Positions 1 through 8,060 of a DNA stretch of 51,684 nt are shown one piece after another. Made by a program: the position numbers and the translations under genes. Position 1 is the first letter of the stretch. Each line of letters begins with the position of its first letter. Origin of the DNA: a virus. Location of the stretch: positions 1-51,684 of the IMG/VR virus record IMGVR_UViG_3300032046_000036; one strand, given 5' to 3'. The notes below the pieces were generated by a model that worked only from the letters and a program-made list of their open reading frames with translations, was not told the origin of the DNA and ran no database searches.

Positions 1-165
1 CCGCACGATGAACCAGTTCGCCCAATCATACTTTTCAGCCTTCATCATTTTGTCCAAAAGGGACAGTGAGTCCCTTTCTTTTTTGTCCCACCACTCAATC
101 GCTTCCGAGCAGGGATTATTATCCTTAATCCACTGGTCGGTTATCAGTTCTGTTGTTGGTTTCAT
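1..165 (-). CDS. Alanine-rich repeat protein, N-terminal part (continues at 51684)
   Basis: The first codons of a gene cut by the window edge. It starts ATG at 165 behind GGAGACC, and its start overlaps the stop of the preceding gene (ATGA). The 55 visible residues run into the partial gene at 51168-51684 if the ends are joined, giving a protein of about 210 residues. The segment (EAIEWWDKKERDSLSLLDKM, then DWANWFIVR) is nearly identical to the N-terminus of the paralogue at 49519-50154. Its function is not known. The N-terminal domain resembles proteins annotated as Imm-5-like putative immunity proteins with AYAA-type repeats; that resemblance is from memory, not a search. Confidence 0.8.
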   Translation of the reverse strand, partial: MKPTTELITDQWIKDNNPCSEAIEWWDKKERDSLSLLDKMMKAEKYDWANWFIVR

Positions 166-515
166 TTTCGGTCTCCTTTAATTTGGTCTGTTTTAACGCT
201 GATTAAATTCTTGGGTGTTGGTTTGTAAGCCTTAAAACACTTATTACAAATATGGTCGCCATTATCAATACAATGAACAGATTGTCCACCTCTAAAAGGC
301 TTCTTACAACAATCACAATAATCTATACAACCTTCTTGGCAGATGCTACAATAAAGATTCTTTTCTATTTTTATTCTGCCAACTCTATCTGCTCGGGCAA
401 GATTAGAAAAAGTAACCTTTAAGTCGTGCAAATCGCTTACAATCTCGGCTCGTTGCTGACGGAGTAACTTTTGACATTCCGATAACGCTACTTTCTCAAT
501 TCCATCGTGTTTCAT
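162..515 (-). CDS. Cys-rich zinc-binding-like hypothetical protein
   Basis: A 117-residue protein. The N-terminal third contains RAEIVSDLHDLKV, a segment also present in the C-terminal half of the protein at 50428-50733, so this part is a shuffled module. The middle and C-terminal parts carry several Cys pairs (CSIC, CDCC, CNKC) and look like a double zinc ribbon or treble-clef fold. Its stop overlaps the start of the next gene by ATGA, implying translational coupling. No specific function can be assigned. Confidence 0.7.
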   Translation of the reverse strand: MKHDGIEKVALSECQKLLRQQRAEIVSDLHDLKVTFSNLARADRVGRIKIEKNLYCSICQEGCIDYCDCCKKPFRGGQSVHCIDNGDHICNKCFKAYKPTPKNLISVKTDQIKGDRK

Positions 516-527
516 TTTAGTCTCTCC

Positions 528-851
528 TCATTTTCTTTCATTGCTTTTTTTAAGCATTTCTATATATTCAGTTAAACAGTGAGGGCAAAGTGAGGGAAGA
601 ATATCGGGTTCATCACGGGGTCTAACAAACCATCTATGTCCTCCAGCACATTCATAAGTTATTCTAACTATTTCTGACACACTTTCTGCTTTCAAAACTC
701 TCTTAAAATAAATGGGAATAGACTTTTTATTTATTGGTTTTTTACATTGTGGGCATTCTTTTAACAAAGACATTCTTGCTATAATCAATAATTCATCTGA
801 CCAACATTCGCAATACTTTCCTGAAGGGTCTTTATATTTCATATATCCCAT
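528..851 (-). CDS. Zinc-ribbon hypothetical protein
   Basis: A 107-residue protein with two CxxC pairs, CPQC near residue 34 and CPHC near residue 91, separated by a beta-rich segment that includes a CAGGHRW motif. This arrangement is typical of small phage zinc-ribbon proteins. The start follows GGAGACCGAAA, the same leader used by the alanine-rich genes at 165 and 50154. The function is unknown. Confidence 0.65.
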   Translation of the reverse strand: MGYMKYKDPSGKYCECWSDELLIIARMSLLKECPQCKKPINKKSIPIYFKRVLKAESVSEIVRITYECAGGHRWFVRPRDEPDILPSLCPHCLTEYIEMLKKSNERK

Positions 852-885
852 TTTCGGTCTCCTTCTTCAGGCTTGATTGCCTGAA

Positions 886-1236
886 TTAATCACTACTATC
901 CTCTCTTTTTACCCTACCACAATCACGGCAGGTAAATTCGTGGTAGCAATTACCAAGTTCAACAATCTTTTGGCACATCTGGTCGTGTGGGCAAGCCCTA
1001 TAATGGTCAAAATGATTTCCTCTTGAACAAGGAATACATTCCTGGTCAGGTCTTGTTTTAGAAAAAATACAACCCTTACAAGTTAATGGTTCAATTTCAT
1101 CCACCAGTTCGGCTTCTATTTTTATATAACCACCTTTCAGCGTTTCGGGAGGATATACTTTAATGTCCGACTTAATCCCGTGCTTTAGGAAATAATCCAG
1201 TAAATCGTCTATATGAAGTCTAACTTTAACCTTCAT
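886..1236 (-). CDS. Duplicated-module protein with C-terminal Cys-rich domain
   Basis: About 116 residues, starting MKVKVRLHIDDLLDYF. I chose the ATG at 1236 because AAAGGAGATAAG lies just upstream; an ATG five codons earlier overlaps the preceding stop. The first 46 residues are almost identical to the N-terminus of the protein at 50428-50733, so the two genes share a recently duplicated or recombined segment. The C-terminal half differs and carries Cys clusters (CKGC, CIPC, CRDC) suggestive of zinc binding. The function is unknown. Confidence 0.7.
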   Translation of the reverse strand: MKVKVRLHIDDLLDYFLKHGIKSDIKVYPPETLKGGYIKIEAELVDEIEPLTCKGCIFSKTRPDQECIPCSRGNHFDHYRACPHDQMCQKIVELGNCYHEFTCRDCGRVKREDSSD

Positions 1237-1247
1237 CTTATCTCCTT

Positions 1248-1871
1248 TCATTTGCCTATCCGCTTAAATTCTATTCTCCATACCCAAGGGTTATCAGACC
1301 AAGCAAATCCTTTTTTACCACCGTTAATTTTCCCCCATAATTCTTGATACCATTGTCGGGCTACTTGGCTATAAGTTATTGGTTTTAATATATCTTGTGT
1401 ATTCCATCCTTTATTAAGAATATCATCATATGATAGGTTCCATCCCTCGCTAATAATATCATCGTGGCTAATATCCTGTAATTTCTCAACCTTAATACTT
1501 ATTATCTCCAACCATATTCGGGCATATTTCTTCGGCATAAAGATTGATGGTTTCCATTTATATAATTGTCCCCATTGATTTGTTTCATTATCAACCTTAT
1601 ACATTGGTTCAAATGTTAAGGGATTCTTTATCATATAAGTTTCTTTCACCCAGAGAATTTGCCCTACCTGAAATGGACAAATCCATTTTAAGCCATCTAT
1701 TAACAATCCATATTTATCCCACGCATACCACTTAGTTACAAGTTTTCCTATAGAAACAATGTCTTCTCTGATGGGTTGTGGTTTAATTATTCTACGGGTC
1801 ATCGTCTTTGTGTCATTCAATATCGCCTTTACCATCGGTGTTGACATTAGAATTGGTCTCTCTTTAGTCAT
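1248..1871 (-). CDS. ASCH/PUA-like phage protein
   Basis: A 207-residue protein. The opening (RPILMSTPMVKAIL, then TMTRRIIKPQP) matches a widespread phage and prophage family in which a self-contained PUA/ASCH-like fold follows the pattern 'ILF(S/N)xPMVxAIL...K(T)xTRRxxK'. Further conserved-looking pieces are LWVKETY and the C-terminal WAWS/DNPWVW-type end (here FAWSDNPWVWRIEF). Family members are presumed RNA- or nucleotide-binding, but no defined role is known. The recognition is from sequence memory. The start follows GGTGAG with good spacing. Confidence 0.65.
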   Translation of the reverse strand: MTKERPILMSTPMVKAILNDTKTMTRRIIKPQPIREDIVSIGKLVTKWYAWDKYGLLIDGLKWICPFQVGQILWVKETYMIKNPLTFEPMYKVDNETNQWGQLYKWKPSIFMPKKYARIWLEIISIKVEKLQDISHDDIISEGWNLSYDDILNKGWNTQDILKPITYSQVARQWYQELWGKINGGKKGFAWSDNPWVWRIEFKRIGK

Positions 1872-1935
1872 ATTAACTCACCTTAAATACTTCCATCTGT
1901 TTGGCTACCGAAGCCATTGCCTCTTTGTTGATTCT

Positions 1936-2529
1936 TTAGTTCAAATTATTTCCTGAACTTGATATATACCTTTTAATCCATACCCATTGCCATTGCGGAA
2001 GTTTTTTGTATTTATTGATTTCCTCTATGGTCAGGCAACGAACATCTATATGGATTATTCCTTTATTACCGTCTTTCTTTATCAGTCCCCCTGTATCATC
2101 CGCCAAATAATATCGCCCTAATATCTCCACACAGATTTCGCTACCATAGGGAATAATGCGGGGGTCAACCGCGCATCCTGTATTATTCTTTGCACTTTTA
2201 TTAAAAGCCGTTTTCCCTGCCCATCTTTTCTCTCGTGGCTCTTTCCAGCAATAATATGTTATCTTTGCTTTAGTCCTTTCCCACCCTTCCCTTAAATATC
2301 TTGGTGTCTTGTTTTTAGTGTCTTGTTCTAACTTTTCATAGGTCTTCTTGAGTATGGCATAGTTTATTTCTAACTGACTAATTCGGTGGGTCAAAGTTCC
2401 ATTATCATAGGTTATTCTGTCAATTATCTGCCTCTGAATCTGATTCTTAACCAGAAAGTATCCCACCAGAATAGGGAGTAATCCCACCCAGATAAATGAT
2501 ATTAGTTTGACTAATCCGTTTGATTTCAT
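1936..2529 (-). CDS. Membrane-anchored 3D-domain lytic enzyme (putative endolysin)
   Basis: A 197-residue protein with three parts: a transmembrane segment at residues 8-27, a helical coiled-coil-like stretch at about 45-75, and a C-terminal 3D domain at about 88-170. The 3D domain has the family's hallmarks: TYYCW, GCAVDP, IPYGS, YLADDTGG and IHIDVR, with aspartates at about 122, 144-145 and 162. Such domains form the double-psi barrel of MltA-like lytic transglycosylases and act on peptidoglycan. The N-terminal anchor suggests a signal-arrest-release or inner-membrane endolysin; that is inference. Its start overlaps the stop of the DnaD-like gene upstream. It sits in the early region rather than next to the tail genes, which is unusual for a lysis gene. 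Confidence 0.7.
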   Translation of the reverse strand: MKSNGLVKLISFIWVGLLPILVGYFLVKNQIQRQIIDRITYDNGTLTHRISQLEINYAILKKTYEKLEQDTKNKTPRYLREGWERTKAKITYYCWKEPREKRWAGKTAFNKSAKNNTGCAVDPRIIPYGSEICVEILGRYYLADDTGGLIKKDGNKGIIHIDVRCLTIEEINKYKKLPQWQWVWIKRYISSSGNNLN

Positions 2530-3464
2530 TTCTTCTTCCTTTTCTTGCTTCCCTTACAAACTGGACATTCCTTATAGCCGGAAATGGAACCACCCCCTAA
2601 ATTCTGAGGGACGGAAACTTCTACCGGCTGATTTTTATCTACTCCAGTCCCTTGACAGGCAGGACAGGTTTCTTCCTGTGCCTTTTCCCCCTGCGTTTTT
2701 TTTAGTATATCGGCGCGGTTAGTTAACCACCAATCTTTGACTGCCTTCAGAAAATCAAAGGCCGGGTGCCGGGGCTGGAACATCCCGTTTCCCGCTTCGT
2801 TAATTTTTTGTTCTATCAGGTTGGCAGGGACGCCATCCTTGAGGTGGTCTAAGAAGTAGTTTCTGGTCTTGCTTAGGGGAATACTATTGGAACATAACCT
2901 TTCATACTGGGTAGCCAGATATAAGGCTGTATGGTCTAATGCATTTATCTCTTTAGAGGAGGGGGAGGCTTCTTCTTTATCTATTCTATTCTGTTCTGTT
3001 CTATTCTGTTCTGTAGCAATTTTGGGGTCAAATTCCTTATCTGGCAAGGAGTTAGGTATAGACTTGTTCCGCACTTGTTCCGCACTTGTTCCACTTTTGT
3101 TCTCCTCTTGTTCCCCTTCTGTTCCAGAAAACTCATCCTTATCTTCAAAATCTCCCTTCTTCTTCTGTAAGTCTTTATATTTTCTTATGAGTAATCCATT
3201 CGGGGTTTTTATCAAAATGGAACGCTCTATTAACTTATCTTTTGCCTTTATGAATAAGGATATTTTTAGTTTCATATCTTCTGCCAAAACTTGGTCTGGT
3301 ATCGGTTGCCCATCCGGGTAACATAACATCCCTGCTAATTCTCCTTCTGTCCTTGCTCTTAATAGGAGTTGCAGATAGACCGATTGTTCCGTAAAATTGC
3401 ATTGCCGCAAGTTAATACTTGACAGTATCTTTTCACTCCAAAGACGAAGCCACGGGCGGGTCAT
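2526..3464 (-). CDS. DnaD-like/replisome-organiser-type protein with zinc motif
   Basis: A 312-residue protein. The N-terminal 90 residues look like the winged-helix domain of phage replisome organisers. The middle is low complexity, with a tandem TEQNR repeat at about 150-160. Residues 175-255 are helical and DnaD-like. The C-terminus has a DnaJ-type zinc site, CPACQGTG and CPVCKGS. Such proteins bind the origin and recruit host helicase loader. It lies directly behind the small HTH gene at 3478-3741. The assignment rests on architecture and position rather than one decisive motif. Confidence 0.5.
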   Translation of the reverse strand: MTRPWLRLWSEKILSSINLRQCNFTEQSVYLQLLLRARTEGELAGMLCYPDGQPIPDQVLAEDMKLKISLFIKAKDKLIERSILIKTPNGLLIRKYKDLQKKKGDFEDKDEFSGTEGEQEENKSGTSAEQVRNKSIPNSLPDKEFDPKIATEQNRTEQNRIDKEEASPSSKEINALDHTALYLATQYERLCSNSIPLSKTRNYFLDHLKDGVPANLIEQKINEAGNGMFQPRHPAFDFLKAVKDWWLTNRADILKKTQGEKAQEETCPACQGTGVDKNQPVEVSVPQNLGGGSISGYKECPVCKGSKKRKKK

Positions 3465-3477
3465 TTTTCCCCCCTTC

Positions 3478-3741
3478 TTATTTGCCTGTTTGGACAGGCA
3501 TTATGACTGATGAACATTCCTCGCATTCCACTTTGTAGGGTATCTTGGTAAGTTCGGCAACCTTAACCAGGAACCTGGGAGATACTTTCTTGCCCTGAAA
3601 GAATGTCGTTACCACGCACTCCAGGAAGCCGGTGTGTCTTGCGAGATAAACTTGCTTTCTTTCGTTGACATCAAGCCACCGCCGAACCATCTTCTGGAAT
3701 GTCGGTCTATCAATGATACTTGTCGGAGTATTGGATTTCAT
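3478..3741 (-). CDS. Small helix-turn-helix DNA-binding protein
   Basis: An 87-residue protein with a Cro/XRE-like arrangement: helices around KQVYLARHTGF, a second helix in LECVVTTFFQG, then SPRFLVKVAELTKIPY, the usual final helix. It is the first gene behind a strong promoter (3768-3795) and lies upstream of the DnaD-like gene. It may regulate early transcription or bind the origin. A C-terminal CEEC pair could bind metal. Confidence 0.55.
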   Translation of the reverse strand: MKSNTPTSIIDRPTFQKMVRRWLDVNERKQVYLARHTGFLECVVTTFFQGKKVSPRFLVKVAELTKIPYKVECEECSSVIMPVQTGK

Positions 3742-3767
3742 ATTTTGTCCCCTTTCATTACTTTATA

Positions 3768-3795
3768 ATTAAAACTTTTCCTTTAACTTTGTCAA
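3768..3795 (-). promoter_or_regulatory. Sigma70-type promoter for the HTH/DnaD-like operon
   Basis: On the minus strand TTGACA (3790-3795) and TTTAAT (3768-3773) are separated by 16 bases, preceded by an AT-rich stretch ending AAAGTTTTTC. The layout and upstream sequence match the promoters at 7013, 11162 and 47748. The predicted transcript would start about 20 bases before the ATG at 3741. Confidence 0.65.
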
Positions 3796-3823
3796 GAAAA
3801 ACTTTGTTAATTTATAAAATAGT

Positions 3824-4015
3824 TTAGACCCATTCCGGAGCGGAATTCTTGATTGCTACCAGCCGGCTTTCCTGTTTCAGCCAGATGCCGTAATTACTAT
3901 TACACCGCTCGCAATGAATAATAATAAATTCTTCCTGGTTGTCAAAGATAACATCTATCACCTCGTTCTCGTGTCCGTTCGGACAGGTAGTTATGACATT
4001 AAATTTCTCTTGCAT
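3824..4015 (-). CDS. Small zinc-ribbon protein
   Basis: A 63-residue protein with CPNGHEN and CERCNSNYG, the typical knuckles of a zinc ribbon. The start ATG follows the stop of the wHTH gene almost without a gap, suggesting coupling. It is the last gene before the promoter at 3768. The function is unknown. Confidence 0.6.
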   Translation of the reverse strand: MQEKFNVITTCPNGHENEVIDVIFDNQEEFIIIHCERCNSNYGIWLKQESRLVAIKNSAPEWV

Positions 4016-4377
4016 TATCCCACTCCCTTAATCACTATCTGAGACCTTTCCCTTATCTTCCGTGCGATGGTCTTAAGATATCGGGAATGTTCAATATTAT
4101 TGACACCCATCGCGTGATACCGTAATGCTACGCGGTCTATCTCATCTGGGTTGGTGGCATAGTAGTAACCAGAATTAGAAGGTAAAATAGGTATTCCTCT
4201 TGCATTCAAAGTGCGGACAATTGACCGTAAGACCCTCAATGGGATTTCAAGGTCGGTTGCAATCACCTTGCGTGTCATTGCCCGCTCTTTGCCCTGGCAC
4301 CGGTTCTGAATTGCCCACAAAACAGATTGTTCGGTCTCGGCTGACCATTGTATCTCGTGCTGGTTTATTTCTGACAT
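4015..4377 (-). CDS. Winged-helix DNA-binding protein
   Basis: A 120-residue protein of a common phage family: an N-terminal segment (TDLEIPLRVLRSIVRTLNARG) that looks like the recognition part of a winged helix, then IPILPSNSGYYYA and a helical C-terminus rich in Arg. Family members often sit in replication or recombination modules and are thought to bind DNA. The start follows GGAGATTTAGAA. The exact role is unknown. Confidence 0.6.
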   Translation of the reverse strand: MSEINQHEIQWSAETEQSVLWAIQNRCQGKERAMTRKVIATDLEIPLRVLRSIVRTLNARGIPILPSNSGYYYATNPDEIDRVALRYHAMGVNNIEHSRYLKTIARKIRERSQIVIKGVG

Positions 4378-4379
4378 TT

Positions 4380-4565
4380 CTAAATCTCCTTATTATCCCT
4401 GCTTTCTTTTATCTCTGCTTCTAATCTAATCCGACAATCCTTACAGATTCCGTGCGTCAACAGTCCTCTCCAGTTCAGGGTCAGAACATTCATAAGGAAA
4501 TACCTGATGCTCATTTTCCTAAATCCCATAAACTTACCACACCAAGCGCATATTCGGAAAAGCAT
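4380..4565 (-). CDS. Small Cys-rich protein
   Basis: A 61-residue protein with CAWC near the N-terminus and CKDC near residue 45, a likely zinc site. It sits between the GC-rich stem-loop at 4609 and the wHTH gene. The ribosome binding site is only moderate (GGAG about 12 bases upstream), so the start is uncertain. The function is unknown. Confidence 0.5.
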   Translation of the reverse strand: MLFRICAWCGKFMGFRKMSIRYFLMNVLTLNWRGLLTHGICKDCRIRLEAEIKESRDNKEI

Positions 4566-4608
4566 TTATTTTTCTTTCTCCTAATCACAGTCAACCGATT
4601 CTGGATTA

Positions 4609-4634
4609 GAGGGGCGCCCCTCTCGGCGCCCCTC
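4609..4634 (-). other. GC-rich stem-loop between genes
   Basis: GAGGGGCGC and GCGCCCCTC form a perfect 9-bp stem around an 8-base loop, just after the stop of the 416-residue gene. There is no U-tract, so it is not a classic intrinsic terminator. An mRNA-stabilising or attenuating role is possible. Confidence 0.55.
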
Positions 4635-4646
4635 TCCATCCTATCA

Positions 4647-5897
4647 CTACGTTTCTTTGTCTCCTTGTGCAGGCGGATACTCAAAATACGGATTCCCTTC
4701 CTCGCCATACTTCAGGTTGCACGCCCCTTTTTGAAGGTCGGTCAGTTTCTCTATGAAATCGCCGGCCTCCTTGATAGTCAGGTCTGACGAAGTCCCTTTC
4801 TTGTAAAGAGCCATCATCATTGTTTTCCTTATAGCGGTGTCCAGTCTTAACTCGCCGCACAAGACGAATATCTTCTTGCCCTGTGCCTGTGTAAGGAATA
4901 ACGTCTGGTCATTACTGAGACCTCCACTGGTTTTCGGTATAGGCTTCATCTCCGGTTTTGGTTTTCCTTTCTTGCCTTGTTCCTGCGGTTTCTCGGCTTC
5001 TTCCTGCCCTGTCTGACTTGCTGGAATTTCCGAGGACTCCCTTACCTCCTCCTCATCGGTTACCACCACCGCATCCGTGTCTGCCCTCGGGTTATCATCT
5101 ATAGTCGGCAATAGCACCCTCTCAACCGAGGCTTTCGGTAGAATTCGTTCCGTATCTTCCCTATACCGCATAATGTCTTCAGGGGTATAGGGTAATGCCG
5201 GCGTATCCGCCTTGAGTCTGTATTCCATCCGTATCACCAGCGGATAATGGGTGGATTTGTGTTGCTTGCCCTTGTTGTCTGTATAGGTAATCTCCCTTTT
5301 CTCCCGCTTTAGAATCAAAGGCACCAGAGCGAATCTACCGAGCAATTCTTTGGCGAATTCAAGCCCAGATGACACATCTATCAAGGTGTTGCTTGAACCG
5401 GTAACTATCCGATAGACTCCACCCATATTGAGTCTGTGTAACATCACATAGAGAGTTCCTTGCTTGTTGCATTGGCCATCAGGATTATCAGGGCCTTTCA
5501 GTTCTTCACAGGGGCAATCCCGCACCATCCACTGCCTTGTCGCCTCATCCCACCGTGATGCCTCTATCCTATTACCCTCGCACTTGAGTCCATTAACCCC
5601 CCACCACCTCAAAGCCTGTGGGAAAATAGTGGGTATATCGTTAATAGGGAGCATTACCTCAAGTTCCGTGGGCTTCTCTCCATAAACCCGTTGCACTTCT
5701 GGTGGCACAATGAAGTAAGAGACATCGGATGGGTGGGAACAGAAGTCGCAGTATTCGGTTTGAGGGTGCTTGCATTTCGGGGAATTACCGCTCTTATTCT
5801 TTATGACGACCCCTAGTCTTATTTTACCTAACATCGGCAATCGTCTTCGCTCGGAAATTCCATCTATCGTGGAATATTTCCTGCCAAATCCTGCCAT
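4647..5897 (-). CDS. Conserved phage protein linked to recombination module
   Basis: A 416-residue protein. The first 230 residues match a recurrent phage family (RLPMLGKIRLG near the start, IVPPEVQRVYG, then a Cys cluster CPC/C and GGVYRIVTGSS). These are often annotated only as 'hydrolase or metal-binding protein' or recombination directionality-like. A Glu/Lys/Pro-rich linker (about 290-335) leads to a helical C-terminal domain. It ends two bases before the Cas4/RecB-like nuclease gene begins, so the two are expected to be made together. The biochemical function is unknown. Confidence 0.55.
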   Translation of the reverse strand: MAGFGRKYSTIDGISERRRLPMLGKIRLGVVIKNKSGNSPKCKHPQTEYCDFCSHPSDVSYFIVPPEVQRVYGEKPTELEVMLPINDIPTIFPQALRWWGVNGLKCEGNRIEASRWDEATRQWMVRDCPCEELKGPDNPDGQCNKQGTLYVMLHRLNMGGVYRIVTGSSNTLIDVSSGLEFAKELLGRFALVPLILKREKREITYTDNKGKQHKSTHYPLVIRMEYRLKADTPALPYTPEDIMRYREDTERILPKASVERVLLPTIDDNPRADTDAVVVTDEEEVRESSEIPASQTGQEEAEKPQEQGKKGKPKPEMKPIPKTSGGLSNDQTLFLTQAQGKKIFVLCGELRLDTAIRKTMMMALYKKGTSSDLTIKEAGDFIEKLTDLQKGACNLKYGEEGNPYFEYPPAQGDKET

Positions 5898-5899
5898 AA

Positions 5900-6979
5900 T
5901 TATTTCTCACCCCCTTTCTTTTTTGATTGGTTACGGATATTGAGAATTTCTGACTGTGTAACCTTTAGGTATTTTGTCCTCTCCACTTCAGGAATAAGTT
6001 CCTTGTCAATCCATTCCCGTTTCTGCAACCGCAGGGTTATGATATACCTGTCCCCGACAAGCCCTTCCCTGACCCCCTGCTCGGCAAGGATATTCTTTAT
6101 CTTCCCTTTCAGTTCGTCCTTTTCCTTGTCCATATTATCAATGTGCATTTTAAGTTCCTGGTAGTGCCCGCAGAGGTCTTCTATATCACCAGCGAGTTCC
6201 TTGCCGACTGCCAATTGCTTGAATTCATCTTCTATTCCCTGCCAACAGATTTCCTTCCACCCACAGTAAGAGCAAGGGTAACTATTCCGCTCATTTAGGT
6301 CAAAGGGTCGCTTGGGCAGTTTCTTGTCCTTGACATAGGCCAGAACCTCGTCAAATTTCTGGCAGGCAGACTTGACTATGTTTTCGTAGACGGTATCAGG
6401 GTATTTTCGCTCATCGCCGATTGAGGATACCATTTCCAGTATCTTGAGAATATCTACCTGTTTGTTATATTCAAGTTTGAATTCAAGATATTGGGCCGTA
6501 TTTTTATTTTTAATAAGTAGGATAGCCTCGGTTATCTGCGGGTTCACTTCTTGTAATCCCCACAAATAAATAGCAGTTTGGGTAAAGTAATCTTTCGGAA
6601 ACCGTCCATCCCAGATTGCCTGAAAGGAAAAATGGGAAAGTGCCTTGTGTTCCAACAGATAATCCTTCCCCACCATATCTGTTATTATCCCGTCAATACT
6701 GCCTTTCCCCATAGGGGAAGGGCAATTCACCACCATCTGTTCTGAATGCACCACAAATCCGGACTTCCTTAGCCAATCCAGCGTCAGTTCCTCGTGCCAC
6801 CGCGAGTCATCCATAGTCAGGAAAAGTCTGTCCGATATGGGGTCTCTGGGCCTCCCCAGCCCCCAATATACCATTTGCCTCAAGCACCGTTCTGGCCCAG
6901 CCAGACTTGGACGGGGATTGAACTTATAGTTTTCTTCCTTATCAAAACCGGCAATTTTTGGAATGATTTCGGCCAACAT
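5900..6979 (-). CDS. Cas4/RecB-like PD-(D/E)XK exonuclease
   Basis: A 359-residue protein. The nuclease core shows the PD-(D/E)XK pattern: an Asp in GSIDGIITD (about residue 95) followed by the E-x-K of LLEHKAL (about 110), then a helix with Q-Y-type residues (FTQTAIYLWGL). An N-terminal Cys (ERCLRQM) and a C-terminal Cys trio (YPCSYCGWKEIC) match the iron-sulphur ligands of Cas4-type nucleases. A C-terminal coiled-coil region follows. It probably resects DNA in phage recombination or replication. It is the first gene behind the promoter at 7013-7041. Confidence 0.75.
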   Translation of the reverse strand: MLAEIIPKIAGFDKEENYKFNPRPSLAGPERCLRQMVYWGLGRPRDPISDRLFLTMDDSRWHEELTLDWLRKSGFVVHSEQMVVNCPSPMGKGSIDGIITDMVGKDYLLEHKALSHFSFQAIWDGRFPKDYFTQTAIYLWGLQEVNPQITEAILLIKNKNTAQYLEFKLEYNKQVDILKILEMVSSIGDERKYPDTVYENIVKSACQKFDEVLAYVKDKKLPKRPFDLNERNSYPCSYCGWKEICWQGIEDEFKQLAVGKELAGDIEDLCGHYQELKMHIDNMDKEKDELKGKIKNILAEQGVREGLVGDRYIITLRLQKREWIDKELIPEVERTKYLKVTQSEILNIRNQSKKKGGEK

Positions 6980-7012
6980 ATTCGCCTCCTTTCTTGCTCC
7001 TTATTGGAGCAT

Positions 7013-7041
7013 ATTAAAAACCTTTTCTTTGGTTTTGTCAA
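7013..7041 (-). promoter_or_regulatory. Sigma70-type promoter for the nuclease operon
   Basis: TTGACA (7036-7041) and TTTAAT (7013-7018) on the minus strand with a 17-base spacer, preceded by AATAAAGTTTTCC. The leader then contains a perfect 5-bp hairpin (6996-7010, GCTCC and GGAGC) directly before the ribosome binding site AAAGGAGGCG of the nuclease gene. Confidence 0.7.
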
Positions 7042-7071
7042 GGAAAACTTTATTATTTTATACAATTATTT

Positions 7072-7419
7072 TTAGTCTATTTCCTTGACGACCAGTTTGT
7101 GTGGGTCAACACGAACATAGAAATCACCTATTTGGTTTTTGATAAAAGGCGTGTCCCTCATAATCTCTTTTATCTTGTAATTAAGCACCTTCTCCCGCTG
7201 ACTAAATTCCTTCCTTTGCCTGCGGGCAAAGACGAATTTCTCAAGCAGTTCTATCAATTCTTGTTCTTCCATAATTATATCCTTTCCCAAAATTTCAATC
7301 TCATTTCTTTGGAATCGCCCAGTTGTTCCTTCTACCAAAAATTCACCAGTTTCTTTGTAATAATGAATGACTTTATGAAGTTCATCCCCAAATCCCAGCA
7401 GTTTTATTCGCGCCATCAT
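7072..7419 (-). CDS. Hypothetical early protein
   Basis: A 115-residue protein, beta-rich at the N-terminus and helical with many charged residues (EEQELIELLEKF, RRQRKEF) from about residue 50, ending in a short beta segment. No family was recognised. The start follows an excellent Shine-Dalgarno (GGAGGTGAT), consistent with strong early expression. The next ATG, one codon in, is an equally possible start. Confidence 0.55.
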   Translation of the reverse strand: MMARIKLLGFGDELHKVIHYYKETGEFLVEGTTGRFQRNEIEILGKDIIMEEQELIELLEKFVFARRQRKEFSQREKVLNYKIKEIMRDTPFIKNQIGDFYVRVDPHKLVVKEID

Positions 7420-7423
7420 TTTA

Positions 7424-7609
7424 TCACCTCCTTTCCCACCAACCCCTAATTTCCTTTCCTCGGACAGTCTTGCAAAGTTCTCCGGATGTAAAGCCTTCCT
7501 TCATTAATGATTCTATATGTTCTTCGGAGTCCCCATCTAATCCCTGGTCTTTGGTTTTACTGAACCATTTCCAAGTAATCCAATTTTCAAGCCAAGTTTC
7601 GTTTATCAT
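7424..7609 (-). CDS. Hypothetical early protein
   Basis: About 61 residues, starting MINETWLENWITW. I chose the ATG at 7609 because GGAGG lies 8 bases upstream; a GTG nine bases earlier overlaps the Shine-Dalgarno itself. The protein is rich in Trp and acidic residues. No family was recognised. Confidence 0.5.
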   Translation of the reverse strand: MINETWLENWITWKWFSKTKDQGLDGDSEEHIESLMKEGFTSGELCKTVRGKEIRGWWERR

Positions 7610-7630
7610 CTTTATCACCTCCTTATTTAT

Positions 7631-8059
7631 TTACCAAGTATCAGCCTTATTATATTCTGGCATTTCCCCTATAATCTCATAGGCAATATGGTCAATCAGC
7701 CGATTCAGTTTCTTAAGACTATTTAGGAAGTCTGTCGTCTCGCCCCCGTTGTCGCACATGTTATACCGTAACCCCTGGAGTGATTTATACAGTTCCACCT
7801 TATTCCTGTATGGCTGGACTTTCTTCTTAGACAAGGAACACAGTCCTTTGGGAATGTCGTCGTATTGACGCTGTGCAGTCATCTGGTTAGCCCTATACCA
7901 GTCATTGACAAGGGTGTCTATTGCATTGTCTAATCCGCCCTGAGATTTCCATCCTTCCGGATACTGGAAAAAGAACCCCAATTCACCAGCCCCATTAAGC
8001 CCCTTGAGGCTTTCTGCTATCATCAGAAATTTCTCCTCATCATATAATATGACTGACAT
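7631..8059 (-). CDS. Hypothetical early protein
   Basis: A 142-residue, mostly helical protein with several Tyr/Trp-containing helices and two Cys. No motif was recognised. It follows AAAGGAGAAAATAAG and is one of a run of closely spaced small genes between the clamp-like gene and the nuclease. Confidence 0.5.
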   Translation of the reverse strand: MSVILYDEEKFLMIAESLKGLNGAGELGFFFQYPEGWKSQGGLDNAIDTLVNDWYRANQMTAQRQYDDIPKGLCSLSKKKVQPYRNKVELYKSLQGLRYNMCDNGGETTDFLNSLKKLNRLIDHIAYEIIGEMPEYNKADTW

Positions 8060-8060
8060 C

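Noticed and set aside
1872-1935. 14-codon frame (MASVAKQMEVFKVS)
   Set aside because: Too short to support beyond a plausible ribosome binding site; left unannotated.
4511-4708. 65-residue minus-strand frame overlapping two genes
   Set aside because: It overlaps the 416-residue gene and the Cys-rich gene in another frame, spans the GC-rich stem-loop and is low complexity.
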